Assembly (NCBI GenBank): GCA_012728835.1
Contig: JAAYEJ010000050.1
Span: forward strand, 1 to 54,600
Direction: 5' to 3'
Length of the DNA stretch: 54,600 nucleotides
DNA from: Candidatus Brocadiaceae bacterium
Lineage (GTDB): Bacteria > Planctomycetota > Brocadiia > SM23-32
Below the pieces are notes generated by a model. It was not told the origin of the DNA. It worked only from the letters and a program-made list of their open reading frames with translations, and searched no databases. This document shows positions 31,945 through 41,700 of this stretch, in pieces. Within the stretch, counting starts at the first letter, position 1; every line of letters starts with the position of its first letter. A program made the translations under genes and the position numbers.

Positions 31945-33510
31945 ATGGCGAAGCGACGGGACGTGGCGGTGCTGACCTACAACGGGGTGGACGGCGCGTG
32001 CGCGGCGGCCATGGCGCTCCTGAGGCATCCGCGCGCCGAGGTGCTGGTGACGAGCGCGAAGCGCGTGGGCGGCACGCTGCGCGCACTGGCCGGGCGCACG
32101 TGCACGCCGGCGGAGGTGCTGGTGTGCGGGTTGGGCGTCTACTGCCCGTGGGAGGAGGTGCGCGAACCGGCCGCCCGCCTGCGCAGGAGGGGCGCCGAGA
32201 TCACGTGGTTCTGCGGCCGCGGCTATCTGGAGCCGGAGGAGGCCGAGTTTGCGCGCGTGTGCCGGCCCGTGTTCGGCAGTCAGGGGAGCAACACAGGGTG
32301 CGTGTGCACGCACCTGGGCCTGGAGGCGCACGCACGGGCACGCGCCCTGCTGGACCTGGCCGGACGCGACCCGCGCATCGCGCCGCGCGCGGGCACGGCG
32401 CCGCCGGACCAGGCGTTCTGGATCGACCTGATCGAGGCGTCCGTGGGCGAGTACTTCAAGTATCAGGACGAGGAGACCTACACGCAGACCATCGGGAAGC
32501 TCGCTGCGGGCGAGCGCACCGAGGCCGACCGCAAGCGGGTGGAGGTGCACCGCCGGACGGGCCTGGCGCACGTGCTCTGGGGCCGGCGGGCAAGCATGCA
32601 GAGACTACGGACGAGGATCCGCCTGTGCGCCGAGGCCGACGAGCCGGTGCTGATCGTCGGAGAGTCCGGCACGGGCAAGGAGTACGTCGCGCACCTGGTC
32701 CATGAACGCAGCGCGCGCGCCATGGCCCCCCTGATCCCGGTGAACTGCGCGCTGTTCGCCGGCAACGCCGCGCTGGCGAACTCGACGCTGTTCGGGCACG
32801 TGCGGGGCGCGTTCACGGGCGCCGTGCAGGACCGGGACGGGGCGTTCGTGTCGGCCGACTCCGGCATCCTGTTCCTGGACGAACTGGCCGAGCTGCCCCT
32901 GGAGGTTCAGGGGAAGCTGCTGCGGGTGCTGGAGGACGGGTGGGTCACGCCCGAGGGGAGCGACCGCCCCCGGAAGGTCGACGTGCGCATAGTGACGGCC
33001 ACGAACCGCAACCTGCCGGCGTGCATTCGCGCGGGCACGTTCCGCAGCGACCTCTACCACCGGCTGGACACGTTCACGATCCACGTGCCCGCCCTGCGCG
33101 ACCACGTGGACGACGTGGAGGCCATCGCGCGGGCCGTCCTGCCCTCACTGCTGCCCGAGGGGCGCCGGCTGAAGCTGTCGGCGCAGGACGTCGAGCACCT
33201 GCGCGGCTACGACTGGCCGGGCAACGTGCGCCAGCTCATCAAGGTGCTGAAACGGGCGGCCTGTCTGGGCATGTCGCCGGCCGACGCCATCGACGAGGAG
33301 CGCGCGCTGGGCCCGCTGGTCGAACAGGCGGAGGGCGAAGCCGCGGGCGGCCGCCTGTGGCCGCAGAGCGCCGAGGACGTGCGGACCATGGCCGAGATGA
33401 GGGCCGACTACGCTGCATGCGCGCTGGCGCTGCATGCCGGGAACCTCTCGGCGACGGCCCGCCGCCTGGACATCGCCGTCAACACGCTGAAGTCCTACCT
33501 GGCCGGATAG
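31945..33510 (+). CDS. sigma-54 transcription activator with degenerate DHH-like sensor domain
   Basis: A 521-residue regulator. ATG 31945 has GGGAGG nine bases upstream; the ATG at 31936 directly abuts that site and is unlikely. Residues 1-200 look like a DHH-phosphoesterase fold: VAVLTYNGVDGACAAAMALL replaces the usual THGDxDG start, and EITWFCGRGYL stands where a DHH motif is expected. The catalytic Asp/His residues are therefore largely lost, which suggests ligand sensing. Residues 218-440 form the AAA+ domain with Walker A GESGTGKE (239-246), GAFTGA (288-293) and Walker B ILFLDELAEL. Residues 480-521 form a Fis-type helix-turn-helix (GNLSATARRLDIAVNTLKSY). The target is probably the divergent gene pair. 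Confidence 0.88.
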   Translation: MAKRRDVAVLTYNGVDGACAAAMALLRHPRAEVLVTSAKRVGGTLRALAGRTCTPAEVLVCGLGVYCPWEEVREPAARLRRRGAEITWFCGRGYLEPEEAEFARVCRPVFGSQGSNTGCVCTHLGLEAHARARALLDLAGRDPRIAPRAGTAPPDQAFWIDLIEASVGEYFKYQDEETYTQTIGKLAAGERTEADRKRVEVHRRTGLAHVLWGRRASMQRLRTRIRLCAEADEPVLIVGESGTGKEYVAHLVHERSARAMAPLIPVNCALFAGNAALANSTLFGHVRGAFTGAVQDRDGAFVSADSGILFLDELAELPLEVQGKLLRVLEDGWVTPEGSDRPRKVDVRIVTATNRNLPACIRAGTFRSDLYHRLDTFTIHVPALRDHVDDVEAIARAVLPSLLPEGRRLKLSAQDVEHLRGYDWPGNVRQLIKVLKRAACLGMSPADAIDEERALGPLVEQAEGEAAGGRLWPQSAEDVRTMAEMRADYAACALALHAGNLSATARRLDIAVNTLKSYLAG

Positions 33511-33673
33511 CAGCCCGTTGAAGGAGTGTGGAACAGCCGCCCCGCCCGCCCCGGCGGGCAAGCCCCGTCGGGCAGGCCTCGGCTGTCGGCCCAGATCTGG
33601 AACGGCCTCACTGCAGGCAAGAACGCACAGGCGAGGGCGCCTGTGCCACACAAAAGGACTTCTTCAACGGGCC
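33511..33673. mobile_element. MITE-like non-coding element
   Basis: The 163-bp stretch begins CAGCCCGTTGAAGGAGTGTG and ends with the inverted counterpart, which read inward is CGGCCCGTTGAAGAAGT followed by TGTGTGG. The two ends are imperfect inverted repeats of about 25 bases. GGCCGGAT occurs at both edges (33501-33508 and 33670-33677) and could be a target duplication. No open frame is credible inside. It lies one base after the activator stop codon. A single copy of the same end occurs at 1886-1902. Confidence 0.6.
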
Positions 33674-33694
33674 GGATGGGCCCGGGCGGGGCCG

Positions 33695-34282
33695 TCACGG
33701 CGCGATGGCGGCCGCGATCTCCCGGCTCAGATCGGCAAGGGCCCGGCTATGCGCGGCGACGGCCGCTGCGGCGGTGCGGCCGTCAAGCGGCACGTGCACG
33801 ACGGACAGGCGGTCGGCGACCTCCCCCTCCCCTCCCGCCCGGGTGACCGACCACCGGGCCGAGAGGACGACCTCGCGATCGTCCACACATTCGAAACCCA
33901 GGACGAAGACGGCCACCGCGAAGTCTGCGCGCGCGGCCTGTGCAGCGGGGCCGTAGGTGACTCGTTCGCTGGGGAGGAGGCCGGACAGGTTGTCCGCCAG
34001 CGTCCGCGCGATGCCCTCGTCGAGCGGCTCGCCCCATCGGTCGAACTCCGCCAGCGTCAGCTCCGAGGCCCCGCGGCGGGTGGTGAGCGGACTTCGGTCA
34101 AGATAGGCGGGCACCGACACACGGGCGACGGCCACCGAGGGGCCCTGTGCGCCCTGCGTCGTCGCCCGGGGCACGGCGGCCGTCAGCACGTACAGGCGAG
34201 CCGGATCGCTGCGCATGCATCCGGCCAGGGCCATCGCGAACGCCGTTGCCAGTGCCAGTTCTCGCACGGCCGGCCGCGCCAT
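33695..34282 (-). CDS. PqiC-like ABC transport auxiliary lipoprotein
   Basis: A 195-residue lipoprotein with signal ELALATAFAMALAGC (lipobox LAGC). The mature part starts ARLYVLTAAVP and contains VAVARVSVPAYLDRSPLTTR, the hallmark of the DUF330/PqiC family that accompanies MCE-type lipid transporters. The C-terminus (LADLSREIAAAIAP) is also typical. ATG 34282 lies two bases before the MCE gene stop, so it is translationally coupled. It likely anchors or extends the MCE tunnel at the outer membrane. Confidence 0.85.
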   Translation of the reverse strand: MARPAVRELALATAFAMALAGCMRSDPARLYVLTAAVPRATTQGAQGPSVAVARVSVPAYLDRSPLTTRRGASELTLAEFDRWGEPLDEGIARTLADNLSGLLPSERVTYGPAAQAARADFAVAVFVLGFECVDDREVVLSARWSVTRAGGEGEVADRLSVVHVPLDGRTAAAAVAAHSRALADLSREIAAAIAP

Positions 34283-34283
34283 C

Positions 34284-35381
34284 TCAGCGTCCTCCTTTGC
34301 CGTAGACCAGCGACTCGGGGTGTCTCTCCAGGTAGTCGGCCAACTCCCGCACTGCGCGGGCGGCGGCGTTGAGTTCTCGAAGGGCGGCGTTCACGTCCTG
34401 CCGCACGCCCGCCGGGCCTGAGGCCGCCGCCTCCACGGACTGCAGCACTGCCGAGGCGGCGCGGATGACCGACTCGGCCGACGCGAGCGTCTCGGCGACG
34501 GCCCCCCCGACCGACTGCACCTGGCCGTCCGTGCGCTCGATGAGCGCGTCGAGCCGGCGCAGCGTCTCGGTGTCGGCCCTCCGCACCATGCGGCGGCCCT
34601 CGGCCAGGGCGGTGCCGACGGCGGCGACGATGAGGTCGATCCTCGAGTCCGTGCGCTCGATCACGCACCGGGCCTCGGCCAGGAGGCCCCGCAGGTCGGC
34701 CGGCAGTCCGCCGGCGTCCGTGACGGCCTTGAGGTTCCCCACCAGCTCGTCCAGGGACTGGACGACTCGTCGCAGATCGGCGGAGTTGACCAGTTCATCG
34801 ATGGCTTCGGCGGTGCTCTGCAGGTTGGCGACCATCTCCTCGAACGGCAGGTTCTCCAGCGTCCGGGCAATCTGCTCGATGCTGGTGGGGATGGTGGCGA
34901 GTTCCGGGTAGGCGCTCTCGATCCCGGTCAGCCTGGGCTCGGAGCCGGGTCGGAACTCGAGCGCAACCTGCAGCATGCCGGTGACGAAGTTGCGCGTCTG
35001 CAACTGGGCGCGGAAGCCGGCGGTCGTCAGCATCTCGGCCAGCCCGTGGGCATCCGGCGCCGGGTCCGCGTCCAGCGTCCGGCCGTCGCGGACCCGGCGG
35101 AACGCACTGCGTTCCACCTCGATGACGACGGGGGCCAGTTGTTCAAACGTCTCCACGTCGAGCAGGACCGATATCTCCTCCACCGATCCCACCTGGACGC
35201 CGGAGAGCGTCACGGGCGATCCGACGCTGAGCCCCTTGAGCGAGCCGCGGAAGCAGACGACAAAGCGCACGGTGTCGGCAAAGAAGCGGCCGCCCCCGAA
35301 CACCAGAACACCGGCGACCGCCAGCACGGCGGCGCCCAGGGCAAAGGCCCCGATCATCGTCGGGTTCGCTCTCCTGGCCAT
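34284..35381 (-). CDS. mlaD: MCE/MlaD-family lipid-transport protein
   Basis: A 365-residue protein with an N-terminal membrane anchor (MIGAFALGAAVLAVAGVLVF). One MCE domain follows at about residues 38-150 (CFRGSLKGLSVGSPVTLSGV, then LDVETFEQLAPVVIEVE). The long C-terminal region from about residue 170 is helical with repeated LxxL-type patterns, as in PqiB/LetB or Mce-like needle proteins. MCE proteins form hexameric rings that conduct lipids between membranes. It follows the MlaF-type ATPase by 42 bases. Symbol by family; orthology to E. coli MlaD is not implied. Confidence 0.87.
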   Translation of the reverse strand: MARRANPTMIGAFALGAAVLAVAGVLVFGGGRFFADTVRFVVCFRGSLKGLSVGSPVTLSGVQVGSVEEISVLLDVETFEQLAPVVIEVERSAFRRVRDGRTLDADPAPDAHGLAEMLTTAGFRAQLQTRNFVTGMLQVALEFRPGSEPRLTGIESAYPELATIPTSIEQIARTLENLPFEEMVANLQSTAEAIDELVNSADLRRVVQSLDELVGNLKAVTDAGGLPADLRGLLAEARCVIERTDSRIDLIVAAVGTALAEGRRMVRRADTETLRRLDALIERTDGQVQSVGGAVAETLASAESVIRAASAVLQSVEAAASGPAGVRQDVNAALRELNAAARAVRELADYLERHPESLVYGKGGR

Positions 35382-35423
35382 AGGTCTCGTCCTTTCCCAG
35401 GGCCTCCACCGGAGCGAGGCCGG

Positions 35424-36197
35424 TCAACGGGCGCGCCCGCCCCCTTCCTCGCCGCGCGTCAGGAACGCCCGGACGCGCGGGTCCTGCGACTCCTCCCGGA
35501 GCGTCCTCGGATCGCCGGCGGCGATGATCGTGCGCGCCTCCGAATCCAGCAGTACGGCGCGGTTGCCGATAGTGAAGATGCTGGCCAGTTCGTGCGAGAC
35601 CATCACGATGGTGGTCCCCAGGCTGTCGCGAAGCTCCATGATCAGGTCGTCCAGCCGGCGGGCGTTGACGGGGTCGAGTCCCGCCGAGGGCTCGTCGAAG
35701 AACAGCACGTCCGGGTCCAGGGCCATGGCGCGCGCCAGGGCCGCACGCTTGCGCATGCCGCCGCTGATCTGCGCGGGGTAGTAGCCCTCGAACCCCGCCA
35801 GGCCCACGAGCGCCAGCTTCAGGGCCGCCAGGTCCCGCACCTGCGAGCGCGGCATGTCGGTGAACTGCTCCAGGGGCAGTGCGACGTTCTCGGCCAGGGT
35901 CAGGGCGCTGAAGAGCGCGCCGGACTGGAAGGACACGCCGATGCGCCGCTGCACCCGGCGGCGCCCGTCGGGGTCGGCGTCCCACAGGCTCACGCCGTCG
36001 TAGAGCACCCGGCCGGAGGCGGGCTTCTTCAGCCCGACGAGGGCGCGCAGCACGGTGCTCTTGCCGCTCCCGCTGGGGCCCATGATCACGAACACGTCAC
36101 CGCAGCGGACCTGGAAGCTGAGCCCGCGCAAGGTCACCTCCTCGCCGTAGGCCAGGGTCAGGTCCTCCACCTCGATGCACGCATTGCCTGAGGCCAT
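35424..36197 (-). CDS. mlaF: MlaF-type ABC ATPase
   Basis: A 257-residue ABC ATPase. Walker A is GPSGSGKST near residue 40, the signature is ISGGMRKRAALARA, Walker B is DVLFFDEPSAGLDP and the switch His is in VSHELASI. SGGMRKRAALARA and the DPVNARRLDDLI segment are typical of MlaF-like ATPases that pair with MlaE permeases. The C-terminal end (TLREESQDPRVRAFLTRGEE) resembles the MlaF tail. It starts 16 bases after the permease stop and belongs to the four-gene MCE operon. Confidence 0.92.
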   Translation of the reverse strand: MASGNACIEVEDLTLAYGEEVTLRGLSFQVRCGDVFVIMGPSGSGKSTVLRALVGLKKPASGRVLYDGVSLWDADPDGRRRVQRRIGVSFQSGALFSALTLAENVALPLEQFTDMPRSQVRDLAALKLALVGLAGFEGYYPAQISGGMRKRAALARAMALDPDVLFFDEPSAGLDPVNARRLDDLIMELRDSLGTTIVMVSHELASIFTIGNRAVLLDSEARTIIAAGDPRTLREESQDPRVRAFLTRGEEGGGRAR

Positions 36198-36213
36198 TAT
36201 CGCCCAATTCGGG

Positions 36214-37347
36214 TCAAATGCCCAACACCGTCGACATGACGGCGGCCACCGAATCGATCACGATGACGGCGACGATGCCCGTCACAACCGCCGAGGTGGC
36301 CGCCAGGCCCACGGCGGCGGCGCTGCGCCCGCACTGCAGGCCGCGCAGGCATCCCGCCACGGCCACGGCGACGCCGAAGATCAGGGCCTTGCCGACGCCG
36401 ATGCCGAAGTCCGTGAGCCGGACGGCCGCCCAGGTCTCCTCGAAGTACTGCGCCAGCGGAATCCCGAACATGGCCCACCCGACCGCCGCCCCGCCCAGTA
36501 TGCCCATCAGGTTGGAGTAGAGGCACAGCATCGGCATCATGAGGGCCATCGCCAGGATGCGCGGCATCACCAGGAAGTCGAACGGCGAGACGCCCATCGT
36601 CTCGAACGCGTCCACCTCCTCGTTGACCCGCATGGTGCCGATCTCGGCGGCGAAGGCGGCGCCCGAACGGCCGGCCAGCAGGATGCCCGTCATGACCGGG
36701 GCCATCTCCCGCACCATGCCGAGCCCGACGCCGGCAGCGATGAAGACCTCCGCCCCGAACGCACGGAGCTGATAGGCGCCGACGAAGGCCAGGATCATCC
36801 CGACCAACGCGCTGATCAGAGCCACGATCGGCAGCGCGCGCACGCCCGAGTCCTGGATGACCAGCCAGAGGTCGACCGGCCGGAACACGGCGCGCCCCCG
36901 CAGAAGCCGCCCCAGCGAGAGCAGAGAGTCGCCCAGGAAGGCCAGCAGCTCCCCTGCCGACCGAACCAGTTCCGCCACCCGCTCCCCGACCCCGGCCAGG
37001 AGCCCCGTGCGCACGGACGGCCGCGGCACATCGCGGCGCGGCGCCACGGCCGAGGCCAGCGACAGAAGACGCGTCAGGCCGGCCGGCATGTCCTCGAGGA
37101 CCACCGGCAGACCGCTCTCGTCCCCATAGGCCTGCAGGGCGCGCAGCAGCGCCAGGAGCGTGGAATCCCAGTCCGCGATCCCGCGGCCGCTGCAGTCGAT
37201 GCGGCCCGTGGCCTTGCCGACGCCCTCCAGGATCCGGGACCGTTCGGCCGCCACGTCCACCGTCACCCAGCGCCCCGACAGGGCCACCCGCAGGCTCCCC
37301 TGCGGCGTGGCCTCCAGGGCGGTCTCATGGCCCGCGTCCATGCACAT
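36214..37347 (-). CDS. mlaE: STAS-MlaE fusion, MCE transporter permease
   Basis: A 377-residue protein. Residues about 15-105 resemble a STAS domain (GRIDCSGRGIADWDSTLLAL, then LVVLEDMP-like strands), corresponding to MlaB. The rest is an MlaE permease with five or six membrane segments and the conserved VREMAPVMTGILLAGRSGAA, IGTMRVNEEVDAFETMGV and MPRILAMALMMP. The ATG at 37347 has AAAGGTG upstream. The open frame runs on to 38454, but that region is antisense-frame shadow of the M28 gene. Fusion of the STAS regulator with the permease is known in other bacteria. Confidence 0.9.
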   Translation of the reverse strand: MCMDAGHETALEATPQGSLRVALSGRWVTVDVAAERSRILEGVGKATGRIDCSGRGIADWDSTLLALLRALQAYGDESGLPVVLEDMPAGLTRLLSLASAVAPRRDVPRPSVRTGLLAGVGERVAELVRSAGELLAFLGDSLLSLGRLLRGRAVFRPVDLWLVIQDSGVRALPIVALISALVGMILAFVGAYQLRAFGAEVFIAAGVGLGMVREMAPVMTGILLAGRSGAAFAAEIGTMRVNEEVDAFETMGVSPFDFLVMPRILAMALMMPMLCLYSNLMGILGGAAVGWAMFGIPLAQYFEETWAAVRLTDFGIGVGKALIFGVAVAVAGCLRGLQCGRSAAAVGLAATSAVVTGIVAVIVIDSVAAVMSTVLGI

Positions 37348-37360
37348 GCACCTTTCGACG

Positions 37361-37383
37361 GCCGGGCCGCTGAAACGGCCGGC
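37361..37383 (-). terminator. stem-loop between M28 and MCE genes
   Basis: GCCGGGCCG-CTGAAA-CGGCCGGC forms a strong stem with one bulged G in the 83-base gap. There is no T-tract, so termination is uncertain. It lies directly upstream of the mlaE ribosome site and could also be an attenuator. Confidence 0.3.
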
Positions 37384-37430
37384 ACGTCCATTCCGACGCA
37401 CACCCGCCGGGACGGCACAGACGGCCCCGC

Positions 37431-38597
37431 TCACACCCCCCGGCAGGTCACGCCGAACTGACCCATCCACTCCTTCACCAGCTCCACGCCCACGTCGACG
37501 CACCGGTCCAGGTTCGCGCGGTCGACCCATCGCAGGTCGTCCATCGGGCTGTGCGTCGGCGGCCGGCGCCCGGAGCAGTCCGAGCCGATCGACACGGCCT
37601 CGACGCCGATGGGCACGAAGGTCGAGGCGTCGCCGCCGCCGCGATTGCGCACGACGAACGCCACGTCGCTGCGCCGCTCGGCGTAGGCGCCGACCTGCCG
37701 CTGCAGGCCCTCGCTGCCGCAGACGCTGATGCGGGGCCGGGAGTCGGGGGCGCCGACGACGTCGAAGACCAGCAGCCGCTTCACCTTCAGCGCCTCGTCC
37801 CGACAGTTGTCCACGTACCACTTCGAGCCGAACACGCCGAACTCGTGCCCGCCCCAGCCGACGAACCGCAGCCGGGCCCCGCATTCGGCCCCGGCGAACC
37901 GCTGCGCGATCGCCAGCACCACGCCGATGCCGGAGGCGTCGTCGCTGGCGCCCGGCGAGTTCGGGGACGCCTCGTGGTGGGCGCAGACCAGGATCACGGG
38001 GCCGTCTTCCGGGCCCTTCTCGCCGAACACGTTCCCGGTGGTGCTCTCGGTCTGACGCGCCCGGATCACCATCCGCACGTCCTTGCCCGCCGCCTCGAAC
38101 AACTGCGGCCCGACCTCCCCGCTCACGCCCATCGCCGGCAGCTTCGACTCCGGCGTGCGGAACATCTTGGTCGAATAGGTGTCCGGGAGGACGCTCTGCA
38201 TCACCGCGCCGACCGCCCCGGCGGCCTCGAGGTTCAGGAGCAGCGGGTTCCGGTCGGTCACCTCGTTCGTCTCGGACTCCCTGACCAGGGCGATCCTGCC
38301 CGCCACGTCGCCTGAGAAGCCGCCGGTCCCGTCCGGCCGGACGGGCGCCAGCGGGGCCGTCACGTCGCACCCCACGCTGTAGAACTGCGCGCCGGCTTCG
38401 ATGGGCCGGCCCTCCAGGTACATCTCCTCGCCTTCGAACTCCCAACCCGGACACGGGAAGCGCATCTGGCGCGTCTCGTAGCCCATGGCTGCGAGCTGCG
38501 CCTCCATCCAGTCACCCGATTCCCGCTCTCCGGGCGAGCCGGTCCAGCGATTCGGCCACGTCTCAACCAGGTGCTCACAGTAGTCCAACGCATCCAT
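37431..38597 (-). CDS. M28-family zinc peptidase
   Basis: A 388-residue metallopeptidase without signal peptide. ATG 38597 has GAGGAG eight bases upstream. The di-zinc site is visible: CAHHEASPNSPGASDDASG supplies the first His and bridging Asp, GWGGHEFGVFGS the catalytic and metal Glu, FDVVGAPDS another Asp, and THSPMDD the last His. A PA-domain-like insert lies between residues 60 and 190. M28 enzymes are aminopeptidases or carboxypeptidases. Its role here is not clear from context. It is divergent from the GH2-like gene and has its own promoter. Confidence 0.87.
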   Translation of the reverse strand: MDALDYCEHLVETWPNRWTGSPGERESGDWMEAQLAAMGYETRQMRFPCPGWEFEGEEMYLEGRPIEAGAQFYSVGCDVTAPLAPVRPDGTGGFSGDVAGRIALVRESETNEVTDRNPLLLNLEAAGAVGAVMQSVLPDTYSTKMFRTPESKLPAMGVSGEVGPQLFEAAGKDVRMVIRARQTESTTGNVFGEKGPEDGPVILVCAHHEASPNSPGASDDASGIGVVLAIAQRFAGAECGARLRFVGWGGHEFGVFGSKWYVDNCRDEALKVKRLLVFDVVGAPDSRPRISVCGSEGLQRQVGAYAERRSDVAFVVRNRGGGDASTFVPIGVEAVSIGSDCSGRRPPTHSPMDDLRWVDRANLDRCVDVGVELVKEWMGQFGVTCRGV

Positions 38598-38637
38598 CGT
38601 TCGGCTCCTCTGTCGGCACGGAGGACATCCAGTGCCT

Positions 38638-38666
38638 AAGATACGCCCGAACCGCCGGCGATGCAA
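38638..38666 (-). promoter_or_regulatory. promoter of the M28 peptidase gene
   Basis: Minus strand TTGCAT (38666-38661), 17 bp, TATCTT (38643-38638). The start point would lie about 35 bases before ATG 38597. Confidence 0.5.
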
Positions 38667-38714
38667 CCTCGGCGCCGCCCGGGCACGCGGCGGGCACGGC
38701 CCGCGCGGCGCCTG

Positions 38715-38743
38715 TTGAACACCGATGGGGGTTGTCGTAGACT
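38715..38743 (+). promoter_or_regulatory. promoter of the GH2-like gene
   Basis: TTGAAC (38715-38720), 17 bp, TAGACT (38738-38743). The start would be near 38750, about 50 bases before ATG 38800. This argues against the longer frame that begins at 38725. Confidence 0.6.
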
Positions 38744-38799
38744 CGCCGGCGAGTGCTGTGCAATCCGGCTTCTGGACTCTGCGGGGCGGAGGGACGGTC

Positions 38800-41700
38800 A
38801 TGGTGAAATGGGACAGGGCTTGTCGCCGGGCGACGCCGACACGTGAGCGGGTCTTCCTTCACGGGCTGTGGCAGTGGCAGCCGGGGGACGACGCGGCCGC
38901 AGCGGCTCCGGCCGACGGGTGGACCGAGGTGCCGGTCCCGGGCCCGTGGCCCGGCGGGGAGGGCCGGCCGGACGTGGACGCCGCGTGGTATCAGACGCGC
39001 ATCGTCGTGCCGGAGCACTGGGCCGGCCGCCGCGTGGCACTGACCGCCGAGTTCGTCAACTCCTTCGCCACCGTCTACCTGGACGGCCGGAAGGTGGCCG
39101 ACATCCGCTTCCCGGCCGGCGAGGCCGACCTGACCCCCATGTGCCGGCCAGGCGGCGAGCATGTGCTGAGCATCCTGGTGCGCGCCATGCCGCTGCGCGC
39201 CGTGATGATGTCCTACAACGACTCCGACGCGGCCAAGGAGGTGAAGGGCCGGGTGGGCATGCGCGGCCTGTGCGGCGACGTCTGCCTGGAGGGCACCCCC
39301 CGCGCGGCCCGCATCGACCACGTGCGCGTCGAGACCTCCGTCCGCGCGTGGCGCCTCGCCTTCAGCACGGCCCTGAAGGACGTCGACCCCGCAGCCACCT
39401 ACGTCCTGCGAGCCGAGGTGCGCGACGGCGTCGAGACGGTCAAGGAAGTCGTCGGCGAGCCGTTCCGAGGGGCCGACGCCCTGGCCGGGCGCGTGACCTT
39501 CGGCGAGGACTGGCATCCGGACAAGCTCTGGGACATGCACACCCCCGGGAACCAGTATGAGGCGACCGTCTCGCTGCTGGCCGCCGACGGGACGCTGCTG
39601 GACGAGGCCCTGCCGGAGCGGTTCGGCTTCCGCGAGTTCTGGATCGAGGGCCGCGATTTCTACCTGAACGGCACGCGCGTGTTCCTGTCCTTCGCCCGCG
39701 GCCAGCGGGGCTGGACCTACGAGGAGACGCGCAGGAGCCTGGAGCAGCGCCGCAGCGTCGGCATCAACTTCGTGGCGGTGGGCGGCTTCGGATGCCTGCC
39801 GGGCGCCCACCGGGGCTTCGACGGCGTGCTGCGCGCCTCCGACGACTACGGCACCGTCGTGGCCCTGACCCAGCCGCACTTCAGCGCGTACGACTGGGAC
39901 GCCCCCGACGCCGAGCAGACGAACGGCTACGCGCGGCACGCGGAGTTCTACGCGCGCGTGGCCGGCAACCATCCGTCCGTCGTCTTCTACGCCGCCAGCC
40001 ACAACGGCACCGGCTATGCCGAGGACATGAATCCGGACCTGATCGACGGCCTGGTGGACCGCACGCAGTGGTCGCGCGGCCCCAACGTGGAACGCGCCGA
40101 ACGCGTGCGGGCGATCATCGAGCGCACGGATCCCACGCGCGTGATGTACCATCACTCGTCCGGCAACCTGGCCACGATGCACACCAGCAACTTCTACTCG
40201 AACTTCACGCCCGTGCAGGAGATGAGTGACTGGTTCGGCCACTGGGGCACCGTCGGCGTCAAGCCCGTGCACACCTGCGAGTATGGCGCGCCCCTGTGCT
40301 GGGACTGGGCGATGTACCGCGGCTGGTACAAGGGCAAGCGCGAGTACGGCAGCGCCTCCGTGCCCTGGGAGTTCTGCATCGCCGAGTGGAACGCGCAGTT
40401 CATGGACGCCGAGTCGTACAAGATCAGCGCGCACGAGGCGGAGAACCTGCGCTGGGAGGCCGAGCGGTTCCGCAACGGCGAACTCTGGCACCGCTGGGAC
40501 TGGCCCTACGACCTGAACTACCTGCATCCGGAACGCGACCCCGTGCTGGCGATGTACTTCGCCGAGAACTGGCGTGCGTTCCGCACGTGGGGAATGTCGA
40601 TCACCGCGCCTGAGGGCTACGGGAGCCCGCTCTCGACCGCCGCCCTGATGCGCAACAACCGCCCGCTCCTGGCCTACATCGGCGGCCCGTCCGGCGCCTT
40701 CACCCGCAAGGACCACAACTTCCGGCCCGGCGAGTCGTTCGAGAAGCAGCTCATCGTCATCAACAACTCACGGGTGACCGTCACGGCCGACTGCACCTGG
40801 ACGTTGCACCTGCCGCGGCCCGTCCACGGAAAGCGGGTCATCACGCTGCCCACGGGCGAGCAGGAACGCATCCCGCTCCGGTTCGCACTGCCGGCGGGCC
40901 TGCCGGCCGGCCGCTATGAGTTGACAGCCATGGTGCACTTCAGCAGCGGCGAGACGCAGGCCGACACCTTCGCGATCGACGTGCTGCCGGCGCCCGCCGC
41001 CGTGCGCGCGCGCCGCCGGATCGCGCTCTTCGACCCGAAGGGCGAGACCGCCGCGATGCTGAAGAAGCTGGGCATCGCCTACCGGCCCGTGGACGCAACG
41101 TCGGACCTGAGCCGCTACAGCGTGCTGGTCATCGGCAAGGGCGCCCTGACGCTCGACGGCCCGGCCCCCGACGTCACCCGCGTGCGCGACGGGCTGAAGG
41201 TGGTCGTCTTCGAACAGACGGGCGAGGTGCTCGAGAAGCGCTTCGGCTTCCGGATCGCCGAATACGGCCTGCGATGGGTCTACAAGCGCGTGCCGGACCA
41301 TCCGCTCCTCGCCGGCCTCGCCGGCGAGCACCTCCGCAACTGGCGCGGGGATTCGACGACGCTCCCGCCGCGGCTGAAGTACGAACTGGCCGTCCACTTC
41401 GATGGCCCCGAGGTCGAATGGGCCGGCCTGCCCGTCTCGCGCGGCTGGCGCTGCGGCAACCGCGGCAACGTCGCCTCGGCGGTGATCGAGAAGCCGGCGG
41501 CCGGCGACTTCCTGCCCATCCTCGACGGCGGCTACTCCCTGCAGTATGCCTCGCTGATGGAATACCGCGAGGGCGACGGCATGGTGCTGTTCTGCCAGAC
41601 CGACGTGACCGGCCGCACCGAGGCGGACCCCGCCGCCGAGGCGCTGGTGGCCAACATCGTGCGCTACGTCGCCGCCTGGAAGCCGACGCCGCGCCGGACG

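Noticed and set aside
37348-38454. N-terminal extension of the MlaE frame
   Set aside because: The extension lies in another frame of the M28 peptidase gene and is of low complexity. STAS similarity starts only after 37347.
38575-40716. A 713-codon minus-strand open frame opposite the GH2-like gene
   Set aside because: Antisense shadow without motifs. It would also run across the divergent promoter region and into the M28 gene.
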